NCBI RefSeq assembly: GCF_001402875.1
Contig: NZ_CP012946.1
Location: forward strand, 2,892,001 to 2,956,000
Length of the DNA stretch: 64,000 bases
Source of the DNA: Blastochloris viridis
GTDB lineage: Bacteria; Pseudomonadota; Alphaproteobacteria; Rhizobiales; Xanthobacteraceae
Direction: 5' to 3'
Part shown: positions 1 to 10,246 of the stretch, in pieces
Layout: every line of letters begins with the position of its first letter
Position numbering within the stretch: the first letter of the stretch is position 1
Notes under the pieces: model-generated
Told to the model about the DNA's origin: nothing
Database searches by the model: none
The model's input: only the letters and a program-made list of their open reading frames with translations
Position numbers and translations under genes: made by a program

Positions 1-581
1 GGAGCCCTCGCGCGGCGCGATCACCTTCAACGGCCGCGACATCACCCGCTTGCGGCCGGCCGACGTCGCCCGCCTCGGCATGGTGCGCAGCTTCCAGATC
101 TCCGCCACGTTCGGCCACCTCACTGCGCTGGAAAACGTGCGCGTGGCGCTGCAGCGCCCGCTCGGCACCTCGTTCCAGTTCTGGCGGTCGGACGCGAGCC
201 TCGCGCGGCTCAACGACCGCGCCATGGCGCTGCTCGGTGACGTCGGCCTTGCCGAGTTCGCCGCGGTGCCGGCGGTGGAACTGTCCTACGGCCGCAAGCG
301 GGCGCTGGAGATCGCCACCACGCTGGCGCTCGACCCCGAGATGCTGCTGCTCGACGAGCCGACCTCCGGCATGGGACACGAGGACGTCGGCCGCATCGCC
401 GCGCTGATCCGGCGGGTGGCGAACAACCGCACCGTGCTGATGGTGGAGCACAATCTCTCGGTGGTCGCGGGGCTGTCCGACACCATCACCGTATTGGCAC
501 GCGGCCAGATCTTGGCCGAGGGCCCCTATTCGGAGGTGTCGGAGAATCCCGAGGTGATCGAAGCCTATATGGGAACCGGCC

Positions 582-589
<8 letters not shown>
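1..589 (+). CDS. livG: ABC transporter ATP-binding protein, LivG type (5' end outside window)
   Basis: Cytoplasmic ATPase subunit of a branched-chain-amino-acid-type ABC importer. The reading frame is open from base 2 with no start in view, so the N-terminus and the Walker A loop lie upstream of the window. What is visible includes the Q-loop region around VRSFQI, a signature-like segment LSYGRKRALEIA and a Walker B LLLDEPTSGM, followed by the H-loop in MVEHNLSVV. The stop overlaps the start of the next gene by 8 bases, indicating one operon. The signature LSYG departs from the canonical LSGG, which is common in LivG-like subunits. The transported compound cannot be read from this subunit; uptake of amino acids, urea, amides or aromatic acids are all possible for this family. 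Confidence 0.9.
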
Positions 590-1307
<718 letters not shown>

Positions 1308-1484
1308 TCCGGCTCGGCGGCGAGCACGCCGTGATCGGAGCCAATGTCGCCGACAATCGTTGTTCGAAGCCAAGATGTTCGGCGACCGAAATCGGCGGAG
1401 GACTCATTCAACCAAACGCCGCATCACGGCGCGCCGCACCAAGCACGAAAAGCACCGCGACGACGGACCATCGGAGGAGACCAC

Positions 1485-2699
1485 ATGCGCAGGAAGACGT
1501 GCCTTTTGGCAACGGTTGCGGCGCTCGCCGCCACGCCCGCCCTCGCCGACATGAGCGACGGCGTGATCAAGATCGGCGTGCTCAACGACCAGTCCGCCCT
1601 CTACGCCGACATGTCCGGACAGGGCTCGGTGTGGGCGGCGCGCAAGGCGATCGAAGACTTCGGCCCGACCGCCAAGGGCCTCAAGGTCGAGGTGGTGTTC
1701 GCCGATCACCAGAACAAGCCGGACGTCGGCTCCAATATCGCCCGCCAATGGTTCGACCGCGACGGCGTCGACCTGATCGTCGACGTGCCGAACTCCTCGG
1801 TGGCGCTCGCGGTCAACCAGATCACCCGCGAGAAGAACAAGGTGTTCATCAATTCGGGCGCGGCGAGCTCCGATCTGACCGGCAAGGCGTGCTCGCCCAA
1901 CACCATCCATTGGACCTACGACACCTGGGGGCTCGCCAACTCGACCGGCAAGGCGGTGGTGAAGACCGGCGGCTCGTCTTGGTACTTCATCACTGCCGAC
2001 TACGCCTTCGGCCACGCGCTGGAGCGCGACACCGAGGCGGTGGTGCTCGCCAACGGCGGCAAGGTGCTGGGCAAGGTGCGCCACCCGCTGCAGACCCAGG
2101 ACTTCTCCTCGTTCCTGCTGCAGGCGCAGGGCTCCGGCGCCAAGGTGATCGGCCTCGCCAATGCCGGCGGCGATACCATCAACTCGGTCAAGCAGGCGGC
2201 CGAATTCGGCATCACCGCAGGCGGGCAGAACCTCGCCGCGCTGTTGATGTTCGTCACCGACGTCCATTCGCTCGGGCTCAAGACCGCGCAGGGGCTGGTG
2301 TTCACCGAGGCGTGGTACTGGGACCTCACCGACGACGATCGCGCCTTCGCCAAGGCGTTCGCCGAGGCAAACGGCGGCATGCATCCCAGCATGGTGCAGG
2401 CCGGCGTCTATTCGGGGGTGACGCATTATCTGAAGGCGGTCGCCGCGCTCGGCAGCGACGCCGACGGCGCCGCGGTGGTCGCCAAGATGAAGGAGCTGCC
2501 GACCGACGACAAGCTGTTCGGCAAGGGCTCGGTTCGCGCCGACGGCCGCAAGATCCACGACCTTTATCTGTTCGAGGTCAAGACGCCGGCCGAATCGAAG
2601 GGCGCGTGGGATTACTACAAGCTGCGCGCCACCATCCCGGCCGCGGAGGCGTTCCGCCCGCTGGAGCAGGGCGGCTGCCCGCTGGCCACCCGCAGCTAG
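1485..2699 (+). CDS. Periplasmic substrate-binding protein of the LivJ/K type
   Basis: Periplasmic receptor of the importer, 404 residues. The ATG at 1485 is chosen because a strong ribosome site GGAGGAGA lies at 1473-1480 and because translation from there begins with a textbook signal peptide (MRRK, hydrophobic stretch, TPALA cleavage before DMSDG). The mature part has the Peripla_BP_6 layout: IKIGVLNDQSALYADMSGQG at the start, a two-lobed fold, and a late YSGVTHYLKAVAALGSDA segment. It sits between the ATPase and permease genes, all on the same strand. The ligand cannot be assigned; homologues in related bacteria serve branched-chain amino acids, amides and aromatic acids. Confidence 0.9.
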   Translation: MRRKTCLLATVAALAATPALADMSDGVIKIGVLNDQSALYADMSGQGSVWAARKAIEDFGPTAKGLKVEVVFADHQNKPDVGSNIARQWFDRDGVDLIVDVPNSSVALAVNQITREKNKVFINSGAASSDLTGKACSPNTIHWTYDTWGLANSTGKAVVKTGGSSWYFITADYAFGHALERDTEAVVLANGGKVLGKVRHPLQTQDFSSFLLQAQGSGAKVIGLANAGGDTINSVKQAAEFGITAGGQNLAALLMFVTDVHSLGLKTAQGLVFTEAWYWDLTDDDRAFAKAFAEANGGMHPSMVQAGVYSGVTHYLKAVAALGSDADGAAVVAKMKELPTDDKLFGKGSVRADGRKIHDLYLFEVKTPAESKGAWDYYKLRATIPAAEAFRPLEQGGCPLATRS

Positions 2700-2712
2700 C
2701 TGAGTGACTATT

Positions 2713-2866
2713 TCCCTCTCCCCTTGTCGGAGAAGGTGCCGAGCGATCGCAAATATCGCGAGGCGGGTGACGGGGAACTTGGCAATGAGCTTGAACCGCC
2801 CCTCACCCGGCACGACCTCGCTTCGCTCGGTCTCGCCACCCTCTCCCGCGAGGGGAGAGGGTGGCG
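2713..2866 (+). repeat. Dispersed palindromic repeat, copy 1
   Basis: Noncoding element between the binding-protein and livH genes. It opens with CCCTCTCCCCTTG, contains GCGAGGCGGGTGA and CCCCTCACCCGGC in the middle, and closes with CCACCCTCTCCCGCGAGG followed by GGAGAGGG, so the ends can pair into a long hairpin. A second, clearly related copy lies at 27164-27312. Such elements are typical intergenic repeats of Hyphomicrobiales genomes. Within a transporter operon it may act on mRNA stability and separate receptor from permease expression (inference). Confidence 0.8.
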
Positions 2867-2909
2867 CCAAGCACGCGCTGCCGCAGCGCCGCCTTGAGGA
2901 GCAGACCGC

Positions 2910-3791
2910 ATGTTCGAGCTGATCGGCGTGGCGCCGTCGGTGCTGTTCGGCCAGATGCTGCTGGGCCTGATCAATGGCGCGTTCTACGCCATCCTGTCGC
3001 TCGGGCTGGCGGTGATTTTCGGCCTGCTCAACGTCATCAACTTCACCCACGGCGCCCAATACATGATGGGCGCGTTCGCCGCCTGGATGCTGCTCAACCT
3101 CGCCGGCGTGCCGTATTGGGCGGCGCTGGTGGCGGTGCCGGTGCTGGTCGGCCTCACCGGCATCGCGTTCGAGCGGCTGCTGCTGTCGCGGATCTATCAC
3201 CTCGACCACCTCTACAGCCTGCTGCTCACCTTCGGCCTCGCCTTGATCCTGGAGGGGGTGTTTCGCAGCCAGTTCGGCTCGGGCGGCCAGCCCTACCCCA
3301 ACCCGCTGCCGGGCGGGCAGAACCTCGGCTTCATGTTCCTGCCGAACTACCGGGCGTGGGTGGTGGTGTTCTCGCTCGCGGTGTGCCTGGCGACCTGGTT
3401 CATGATCGAGCGCACCAAGCTCGGCTCCTATCTGCGCGCCGCCACCGAGCGGCCGGACCTCGTCCAGGCGTTCGGCGTCAACGTGCCACGCATGGTGACG
3501 CTGACCTACGGCTTCGGCGTCGGGCTCGCGGCGCTGGCCGGCGTGCTGGCGGCACCGATCTATCAGGTCAGCCCGCTGATGGGCTCGAACCTGATCATCG
3601 TGGTGTTCGCGGTGGTGGTGATCGGCGGCATGGGCTCGATCCTGGGCGCGATCGTCACCGGGTTCGGCCTCGGCCTGGTCGAGGGCCTGACCAAGGTGTT
3701 CTATCCCGAGGCCTCGAACACGGTGATCTTCGTGATCATGGCCATCGTGCTGCTGATCAAGCCGGCCGGCCTGTTCGGAACGCCGAAATAG
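2910..3791 (+). CDS. livH: ABC transporter permease, LivH type
   Basis: Inner-membrane channel subunit, 293 residues and highly hydrophobic with about eight predicted membrane segments. The start GLINGAFYAILSLGLAVIFG and the following LLNVINFTHGA are conserved in LivH proteins; the late part holds VVVIGGMGSILGAIVTG, the coupling-helix region that contacts the ATPases. The ATG at 2910 follows a GAGGA site at 2896-2900. It is followed after 33 bases by livM. It is separated from the binding protein by a palindromic repeat but remains on the same strand and very likely in the same transcription unit. Confidence 0.93.
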   Translation: MFELIGVAPSVLFGQMLLGLINGAFYAILSLGLAVIFGLLNVINFTHGAQYMMGAFAAWMLLNLAGVPYWAALVAVPVLVGLTGIAFERLLLSRIYHLDHLYSLLLTFGLALILEGVFRSQFGSGGQPYPNPLPGGQNLGFMFLPNYRAWVVVFSLAVCLATWFMIERTKLGSYLRAATERPDLVQAFGVNVPRMVTLTYGFGVGLAALAGVLAAPIYQVSPLMGSNLIIVVFAVVVIGGMGSILGAIVTGFGLGLVEGLTKVFYPEASNTVIFVIMAIVLLIKPAGLFGTPK

Positions 3792-3824
3792 CTTCGCGGG
3801 TTGTTGGAGGTGAGGACAAAGCCG

Positions 3825-4862
3825 ATGCTGGTCAGGATGGACGAGGCGGCCGACCCGGCGAAAACGCCCGCCGACGGCACCGCGACGGGCACCGCCAAGC
3901 TGCCCGCCGGGCGGAGCGCGGCGTTCGGGTGGCTGTTCGCGGCGATGATGGCGTTCGGGCTGGTCGCGCCGTTCGTCGCCTATCCGGTGTTCGTGATGAA
4001 GGTTTTGTGCTTTGCGCTGTTCGCGGCAGCCTTCAACCTGCTGATCGGCTATGTCGGCCTGTTGTCGTTCGGCCACGCCATGTTTTTCGGCGGCGCCGCC
4101 TATGCCTGCGGCTACGCGATCAAGACGCTGGGGTTGACGCCGGAACTCGGCATTCTCGCCGGCATGGCGTTCGCGGGCCTGCTCGGCGCCGCGGTCGGCT
4201 GGCTCGCCATCCGCCGCCAGGGCATCTACTTCGCCATGGTCACACTCGCGCTGGCGCAGATGTTCTTCTTCGTCTGCCTGCAGACGCCGATCACCGGCGG
4301 CGAGGACGGCATCCAGGCCATTCCGCGCCGGCCGCTGTTCGGGCTGATCCCGACCACCGACGATTTGACGCTCTACTACATCGTGCTGGCGCTGTTCGGC
4401 GCCGCCTTCCTGGCGCTCTATCGCATCGTCCACTCGCCGTTCGGCCAGGTGCTGAAGGCGATCCGCGAGAACGAGCCGCGCGCGATCTCGCTCGGCTACC
4501 GCGTCGAGCGCTACAAGCTGCTCGCCTTCGTGCTGTCGGCAGCGTTCGCCGGCATGGCCGGCGCAATGAAGACGGTGGTGTTCCAGCTCGCCTCGCTCAC
4601 CGACGTCGCCTGGCAGATGTCCGGCGAGGTGGTGCTGATGACGCTGGTCGGCGGCATGGGCACGATATTCGGGCCGGTGGTCGGCGCCGGCATCATCGTG
4701 GCGATGCAGAACTACCTGTCGGGCATTGGCGAGTGGGTGCTGGTGGCGCAGGGGCTGGTATTCGTGCTGGCGGTGCTGCTGTTCCGCCGCGGCATCGTCG
4801 GCGAGATCGCCGCGCTCATCGACAGGCGCACTCGCGCCAAGGCCGAACGCGACAACGGCTGA
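3825..4862 (+). CDS. livM: ABC transporter permease, LivM type
   Basis: Second channel subunit, 345 residues. After a polar N-terminal stretch of about 30 residues come membrane helices and the conserved LivM segments FNLLIGYVGLLSFGHAMFFG and GGMGTIFGPVVGAGIIVAM. The ATG at 3825 is preferred because GAGGA lies eight bases upstream (3812-3816); an upstream TTG at 3801 and GTG at 3810 are possible but lack a placed ribosome site. It pairs with LivH as a heterodimer and completes the five-gene importer. Confidence 0.93.
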   Translation: MLVRMDEAADPAKTPADGTATGTAKLPAGRSAAFGWLFAAMMAFGLVAPFVAYPVFVMKVLCFALFAAAFNLLIGYVGLLSFGHAMFFGGAAYACGYAIKTLGLTPELGILAGMAFAGLLGAAVGWLAIRRQGIYFAMVTLALAQMFFFVCLQTPITGGEDGIQAIPRRPLFGLIPTTDDLTLYYIVLALFGAAFLALYRIVHSPFGQVLKAIRENEPRAISLGYRVERYKLLAFVLSAAFAGMAGAMKTVVFQLASLTDVAWQMSGEVVLMTLVGGMGTIFGPVVGAGIIVAMQNYLSGIGEWVLVAQGLVFVLAVLLFRRGIVGEIAALIDRRTRAKAERDNG

Positions 4863-4926
4863 CCGCACACCCGCCGCGTTTGCCTCCGCGCGCGTGGGGC
4901 TGGAGGGGCCGCGTATCCGCGCTATC

Positions 4927-6120
4927 ATGATCCCCATGACCAACCAATCCCGTGCCGAGACGCGGCGCGCCCAGCGCGCGGCCCTGTTCACCTACGGCTT
5001 TCGGCCGTTCTTTCTGTTCGGCGCGCTGTGGGCGGCGCTGGCCATCCTGCTGTGGCTGCCGCAGGCGTTCGGCGAATGGTCGTTCGCGACGGTGTTCACC
5101 CCGGTCGACTGGCATGTTCACGAGATGCTCTACGGCTATCTCGGCGCGGTGATCGCCGGCTTTCTGCTCACCGCGGTGCCCAACTGGACCGGGCGCCTGC
5201 CGCTGGCGGGCGCGCCGCTGGTGGCGCTGGTGCTGGTGTGGGCAGCGGGGCGCGCAGCGGTGTTCGCCTCAGGCTGGCTCGGCGCCGCGGGCACGGCGGT
5301 GGTCGACGTTGCCTTCGCCGTGCTGCTGGCCGCCGCGATTGCCCGCGAGATCGTCGCCGGCCGCAACTGGCGGAACCTCAAGGTGCTGCTGCCGCTGGTG
5401 CTGTTCATCGCCGGCAATGTCGCGTTCCATGTCGAGGTGGCGGCGAGCGGCCGCGCGGCGTTCGGCATCCGCATCGGCTTTGCCGCAGTGGTGCTGCTGG
5501 TGGTGCTGATCGGCGGGCGCATCGTGCCGAGCTTCACCCGCAACTGGCTGGCGCGCCGACCGCCCGGCCGGATGCCGGCGCCGTTCGACCGCTTCGACGC
5601 TGTCGTCGTCACCGTCACGGCCCTTGCGCTGCTCGGCTGGATCATGTGGCCGGAGGCTCGCGCGGTGGGCGTGGCGCTGGCCATCGCCGGCCTCGCCCAG
5701 GCGGCGCGGCTGTTGCGCTGGGCCGGCGAGCGCACCGCGGCCGAGCCGCTGGTGTTGATCCTCCACCTCGCCTACGCCTTCGTGCCGCTCGGCTTTCTCC
5801 TCATCGCCGCCACCGCGCTCGGGCTCGGCGTGCCGGCCTCGGCCGGGCTTCATGCCTTCGGCGTCGGCGCGTTCGGCACCATGACGCTGGCGGTGATGAG
5901 CCGCTCCAGCCTCGGCCACACCGGCAGAGCGCTCCATGCAGGTCCGGCCACGGTGGCGATCTACGCCTTCGTGCTGGTTGCCGCGGCCGCACGGATCGCG
6001 GCGGCGCTGGCGCCGGCGTCGAGCGCCGTGCTGCTGCACATCGCCGCCTTTGCCTGGATCGCGGCGTTCGCCGGCTTTGCCCTGGCCTATGGCCCGCAAT
6101 TGGTGCGGCCGAGACGCTGA
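4927..6120 (+). CDS. nnrS: NnrS family haem/copper membrane protein
   Basis: Polytopic inner-membrane protein of the NnrS family, about 397 residues with about twelve hydrophobic segments. NnrS proteins are linked to tolerance of nitric oxide and nitrosative stress and were first described as haem- and copper-containing proteins of denitrifiers. Family hallmarks visible are FTYGFRPFFLFGALWA near the start, DWHVHEMLYGYLGAVIAGF, LLTAVPNWTGR and the late MSRSSLGHTGR. The start is either 4927 or nine bases later (4936); neither has a strong ribosome site. It follows livM by 64 bases and ends seven bases before the convergent trehalose synthase gene. No nor or nir genes are in the window. Confidence 0.9.
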   Translation: MIPMTNQSRAETRRAQRAALFTYGFRPFFLFGALWAALAILLWLPQAFGEWSFATVFTPVDWHVHEMLYGYLGAVIAGFLLTAVPNWTGRLPLAGAPLVALVLVWAAGRAAVFASGWLGAAGTAVVDVAFAVLLAAAIAREIVAGRNWRNLKVLLPLVLFIAGNVAFHVEVAASGRAAFGIRIGFAAVVLLVVLIGGRIVPSFTRNWLARRPPGRMPAPFDRFDAVVVTVTALALLGWIMWPEARAVGVALAIAGLAQAARLLRWAGERTAAEPLVLILHLAYAFVPLGFLLIAATALGLGVPASAGLHAFGVGAFGTMTLAVMSRSSLGHTGRALHAGPATVAIYAFVLVAAAARIAAALAPASSAVLLHIAAFAWIAAFAGFALAYGPQLVRPRR

Positions 6121-6127
6121 TCGTCCG

Positions 6128-8482
6128 TCACGCCAGCCGCCGGCCGAGCAGCCGCGGCACCGCGGGCAGGTTCGCCGCCGCCAGCCGCTCGATGCCCTCG
6201 CGCCGGCGCAGCTGCGCGGCGTCGAGCAGCATCTGCCCGGCCCAGCGGTAGACGTTGCGGGTGCGCACCAGCGCCCGCATCTGGCGCATGCGGGCCTCCT
6301 GCTCGTCGACCGGCATCATCAGCGCGCGGTGGATGGCCTCCGCCATGTCGTGGGCGTGGTAGGGGTTGACGATCAGCGCCTCGGCCAGCTCGCGCGAGGC
6401 GCCGGCGAAGGTGGAGAGCACCAGCACGCCGCGCTCGTCGTCGCGGGCGGCGACGAACTCCTTGGCCACCAGATTCATGCCGTCGTGCAGGCTGGAGACG
6501 ACGCAGAAATCGGCGGCGCGGAACAGCTCGAACACCTCCGGCGGCTGGTGGTGGCGGATCGACAGGATGAGCGGCTGCCAGTCCGGCGTGCGGTAGCGGT
6601 TGTTGATCTCCTCGGCCAGCGCCACCGCCTCGTCCTGCAGCGCGCGGTAGGACGCGATCTTGCTTCGGGTCGGCGCCGCGGCCTGGATGAAGGTCACCGC
6701 GCCCCGCCACTCCGGATGGCGGCTCAGCAGCACGTCGACGCCGTGCAGGCGGTCGAGAATGCCCTTGGTGTAGTCGAACCGCTCGATGCCGATGCCGACC
6801 CGGACGCCCTCGCCGAGGCCGAAGCGCTGGCGCACCGCGGCGCGGCAGGCCGGCACCGGCGCCTGGCCGGCCAACGCGGACGGCGGCCATTCGATCGAGA
6901 TCGGGTAGGCCCGCACCATGGTCTCCTGCCCGCCCAGCGTGATGGAGCGCCGCTCGCGGTCGATGCGGCTCTCGACAAAGCGGTCGATGGTCTCGAAGAA
7001 ATTGTTGCAGTGGAAGTTGGTGTGGAAGCCCAGGATCGAGGAGCCGAGCAGGCCTTCGATGATCTCCTCCTTCCACGGGCAGATGCCGAAGGTTTCGGCG
7101 TTCGGCCAGGGGATGTGCCAGAAGGTGATGATGGTGGCCTTGGGCAGATGCTTGCGCACCATGCGCGGCAGCAGCGCGAAGTGATAGTCCTGCACCAGCA
7201 CGATGGGATCGTGGGTCTTGGCCTCGCGCACCACCGCGTCGGCGAATTTCTGGTTGACCTCGCGGTAATAGCGCCAGTCGGCCTCGCGGAAGGTCGGCCG
7301 CACGAAGGCGATATGGCACAGCGGCCACATGCCCTCGTTGGCGAAGCCGTAATAATAGCCGTCCTGCTCCTCGTCGGTAAGCCAGATGCGGCGCAGGGTG
7401 TAGCTCGGCGCATCCGGCGGCACGGCGATGCGATCGGCAGCGTCGACGCTGTCGCGGTCGGCGCTGCCACTGCCGTGGGCGATCCAGGTGCCGCCGCACG
7501 CCCTGATCACCGGCTCGATCGCCGACACCAGTCCGCTCGCCGGCAGTTGCACGGTGATGCCCGCGTCGGTGTGGTTGTGGATGTAGGGCTCGCGGTTCGA
7601 CACCACCAGCACCTCGGCCCCCGGCAGCTCGCTGCCGAGCGCGCGCTGCAGCGTGTCCGGCGTCCAGTCGATGTGGATGCCGTCGATGGTGCGGCGAACG
7701 AGGTCGTACTGGTCGAGCGCCTCGCGCAGCTCGGCCGGCAGCGTCGTGACCGGGCCCGCCCCTTCGAGCCGCCCGGCGCGCAGATCGTCGAGCGTGGCGC
7801 GCAGCGCGGCGCGCCAGTTGCGCACCAGCATCAGCATTGCCACCGCCACCGCGCCGCTTGCCAGCAGTGCGGCGATGATGGTCGTCACCATGATGAAGGT
7901 CTGGGCGTGATCGGACCGCGCCTTGGCGTAGGTCAGATCGTGCACGATCACGACGTGGCCTTCCTTGCCCTCGGCGAGCGGAAACGCCGACACCAGGAGG
8001 TCCTGGCTGTCGATCCGAATCGGCACGGTGGTCTCGGCCTTGCTACGCCGGATCGAGGCGCACAACAGGCGCGCCGGCATGGTGTCCGTCGCGGTGCGCA
8101 TCTTGCCGTCGGGGTCGCAGATGCCGACCGCCTGCAGCCGTTCGTCGGTGATCAGGCGGGTGAACAGCGCCTGGAGCTTGGTGGCGGCCTCAGGCGAGGG
8201 ATCGCGCGCCAGCTGCTCGATCTGATCCCTGGCCGACAGCAGCACGATTCGCGCCCGCAGCTGCACGTCGCCGCGGCTCCAGGTCTCCACCGCCGCACCG
8301 AGCAGCGAGGACACCATCAGCAGCACCGCGGCGCCGGCAACCGCGCCGACGGCGATGTAAAGAAGCGGCCGCGAACGCCGGGCGCGGGATGTCTCCCACA
8401 CGCTTGAAATCAGGCGGCCGATCGCACCGGCCGCGCGAGCGGTCACGCCGCGAAACCACGCTGGTTGGACAGTGAGCGACAT
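6128..8482 (-). CDS. otsA: Trehalose-6-phosphate synthase (GT20) with N-terminal transmembrane sensor-like region
   Basis: Transfers glucose from UDP-glucose to glucose-6-phosphate to form trehalose-6-phosphate. The GT20 domain begins near residue 290 (EVLVVSNREPY) and shows VQDYHFALLPRM, FWHIPWPNAE, SILGFHTNFH, IERFDYTKGILDR and SSLHDGMNLVAKEF, which hold the known sugar-phosphate and nucleotide-contacting residues. The first 290 residues are unusual: a membrane helix at about 38-62, an outside region of about 130 residues, and a second helix at 195-220, as in sensor kinases. Total length is 784 against about 460-480 for plain OtsA. GGGAGGATC precedes the ATG. No otsB phosphatase gene lies nearby, so how the phosphate is removed is unknown. 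Confidence 0.88.
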   Translation of the reverse strand: MSLTVQPAWFRGVTARAAGAIGRLISSVWETSRARRSRPLLYIAVGAVAGAAVLLMVSSLLGAAVETWSRGDVQLRARIVLLSARDQIEQLARDPSPEAATKLQALFTRLITDERLQAVGICDPDGKMRTATDTMPARLLCASIRRSKAETTVPIRIDSQDLLVSAFPLAEGKEGHVVIVHDLTYAKARSDHAQTFIMVTTIIAALLASGAVAVAMLMLVRNWRAALRATLDDLRAGRLEGAGPVTTLPAELREALDQYDLVRRTIDGIHIDWTPDTLQRALGSELPGAEVLVVSNREPYIHNHTDAGITVQLPASGLVSAIEPVIRACGGTWIAHGSGSADRDSVDAADRIAVPPDAPSYTLRRIWLTDEEQDGYYYGFANEGMWPLCHIAFVRPTFREADWRYYREVNQKFADAVVREAKTHDPIVLVQDYHFALLPRMVRKHLPKATIITFWHIPWPNAETFGICPWKEEIIEGLLGSSILGFHTNFHCNNFFETIDRFVESRIDRERRSITLGGQETMVRAYPISIEWPPSALAGQAPVPACRAAVRQRFGLGEGVRVGIGIERFDYTKGILDRLHGVDVLLSRHPEWRGAVTFIQAAAPTRSKIASYRALQDEAVALAEEINNRYRTPDWQPLILSIRHHQPPEVFELFRAADFCVVSSLHDGMNLVAKEFVAARDDERGVLVLSTFAGASRELAEALIVNPYHAHDMAEAIHRALMMPVDEQEARMRQMRALVRTRNVYRWAGQMLLDAAQLRRREGIERLAAANLPAVPRLLGRRLA

Positions 8483-8836
8483 CGGTTGATCCTCCCGTCT
8501 GTGTCAGCGAATCCCGTCGCATCCGGTTGGACCCCGCGCGTCACTGGCAATGTCCCCACCAGGGCTCGCCACAAGCGATGAAGACCGAGCGGCGCTTCAT
8601 CAGGTTTGTACGCGGGCGATGGAACAACTTGGACTCCGCCGTGGTTCGTTCACTGTGGTCCGACCGAACCCGCGCAGGCACAAACGCCTGGAAAAAGCCG
8701 GACCACAAACCTGCTGCATCTGTGGATGAAATCCCTCCGACACGCGATACTCTGACACTCGCAAGCCAAGTGGCCTCCAAGTGTCTGGAGTCGTCCACTA
8801 AGGCGCAAACGTGTCGTTACTACGGCGGAGCTTGGG
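8483..8836. promoter_or_regulatory. Divergent intergenic region between otsA and cydA
   Basis: About 350 bases without a convincing gene, serving as control region for the divergent otsA and cydAB units. It holds a perfect 9-base inverted repeat (TGTGGTCCG at 8654-8662 and its complement at 8699-8707) separated by 36 bases. No clear FNR/FixK-type box was seen. A GGAG ribosome site for cydA lies at 8827-8830. Confidence 0.5.
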
Positions 8837-10246
8837 ATGGAACTCGATGGCCTGCTGCTGGCGCGCGTCCAGATGGCGCTCACGCTGGCATTTCACATCC
8901 TGTTTCCCGCGTTCACCATCGGACTGTCGGCGTATATCGCCGTGCTGCTGGCGCTATGGCTGCGCACCGGGCGCGATGTCTATGAGAGCCTGGCGCGATT
9001 CTGGACCAAGGTGTTCGCGGTGTCGTTCGCCATGGGCGTGGTGTCCGGCATCGTGCTGTCCTACCAGTTCGGCACCAACTGGAGCCGGTTCTCGGTCGCG
9101 GTCGGCAACGTGGTGGCGCCGCTGATCGGCTACGAGGTGCTGACCGCGTTCTTCCTGGAGGCGACGTTTCTCGGCATCATGCTGTTCGGCTGGAACCGGG
9201 TGCCGCCGCGGCTGATCCTGGTGGCCGCGTCGCTGGTCGCGCTCGGCACCGCGATCTCGGCGTTCTGGATCCTCTCCGCCAACAGCTGGATGCACTACCC
9301 GACCGGGCACGAGGTGCGCGATGGCATCGCCTATCCGGTCGATTGGCTGAAGGTGGTGTTCAGCCCCACCTTCCCGCTGCGCTTCGCCCACATGCTCACC
9401 GCCGCCTATCTGACCACCGCGTTCGTGGTGGTGGCGACCGGCGCCCGCCATTTGCTGGCCGGCCGCCACGTCGAGGCCGCGCGCATCATGGTCAAGATGG
9501 GCGTTGGCATGATCGCGATCGTCGCGCCGCTGCAGCTGGTGATCGGCGACCATCACGGCCTCGACACCGCCGAATATCAGCCGGCCAAGCTCGCCGCCAT
9601 GGAGGGTCACTGGGACGGCAGCAAGGCCGCACCGTTGGTGCTGTTCGGCATCCCCAACGCGGCGGCCGAGCGCAACGACTATGAGGTGGCGATTCCCAAT
9701 CTCGGCGGCCTCATCATCGCGCACGAGTGGGGCGGCCGCTATCCCGGCCTCAAGGAGTTCGAACCCAAGGATCGCCCGCCGGTGCTAATGCCGTTCTTCG
9801 CATTCCGGCTGATGGTCGGCATCGGCGTGGTGATGATCGCCGCCGGACTGGTCGGCGCCTGGCTGATGGCACGGCGACGGCTGTTCGAGGCGCGCTGGTA
9901 TCTGGTCTGGCAATCGTGGATGTGGCCGTCCGGCTTCCTCGCCATTCTCGCCGGCTGGACGGTGACGGAGGTCGGCCGCCAGCCCTGGGTGGTGACCGGC
10001 ATCCTGCGCACCGCCGACGCCACCTCGCCGGTGGTGGCCGAGAGCATCGCCGGCACGCTGGCGGCGTTCTTCGTCATCTACGCCGTGGTGTTCGGCATCG
10101 GCATTTTCTACGTCAACCGCCTGCTGGTGCGCGGCCCGACGCCCGGCACCACCGCCGCGGCCGAGGAGCCGCTCACCAACCGTCCGATCGCGGCCGCGCT
10201 GCCGGGCGGGCGCGATGCCATCGACGCGCGCGAAGGACAGCCGTGA
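8837..10246 (+). CDS. cydA: Cytochrome bd-type quinol oxidase subunit I (CydA/CioA)
   Basis: Haem-bearing subunit of a bd-type terminal oxidase in the inner membrane that reduces oxygen to water with quinol. At 469 residues it is shorter than the roughly 520-residue enterobacterial CydA because the Q-loop is short, as in cyanide-insensitive oxidases (CioA). Conserved parts include His20 in AFHILFPAF, GNVVAPLIGYEVLTAFFLEA with the haem-pocket glutamates, SANSWMHYPTG, FAHMLTAAY and TEVGRQPW near the end. It overlaps cydB by a single base (TGATG junction). High oxygen affinity or resistance to respiratory inhibitors is the usual role. Confidence 0.94.
   Translation: MELDGLLLARVQMALTLAFHILFPAFTIGLSAYIAVLLALWLRTGRDVYESLARFWTKVFAVSFAMGVVSGIVLSYQFGTNWSRFSVAVGNVVAPLIGYEVLTAFFLEATFLGIMLFGWNRVPPRLILVAASLVALGTAISAFWILSANSWMHYPTGHEVRDGIAYPVDWLKVVFSPTFPLRFAHMLTAAYLTTAFVVVATGARHLLAGRHVEAARIMVKMGVGMIAIVAPLQLVIGDHHGLDTAEYQPAKLAAMEGHWDGSKAAPLVLFGIPNAAAERNDYEVAIPNLGGLIIAHEWGGRYPGLKEFEPKDRPPVLMPFFAFRLMVGIGVVMIAAGLVGAWLMARRRLFEARWYLVWQSWMWPSGFLAILAGWTVTEVGRQPWVVTGILRTADATSPVVAESIAGTLAAFFVIYAVVFGIGIFYVNRLLVRGPTPGTTAAAEEPLTNRPIAAALPGGRDAIDAREGQP

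Noticed and set aside
1404-4991. A very long open frame (about 1195 codons) on the minus strand opposite the transporter genes
   Set aside because: It is rich in Arg, His, Gln and Ala with no domain, and lies wholly opposite well-supported genes; such frames are an effect of very high GC content.
5936-8407. An 820-codon plus-strand open frame opposite the trehalose synthase gene
   Set aside because: The sequence has no recognisable domain and is the complement of a clear GT20 gene.
8483-8836. An FNR/FixK box upstream of cydAB
   Set aside because: TTGAT near 8475 has no matching second half; the remaining sequence gives no convincing site.
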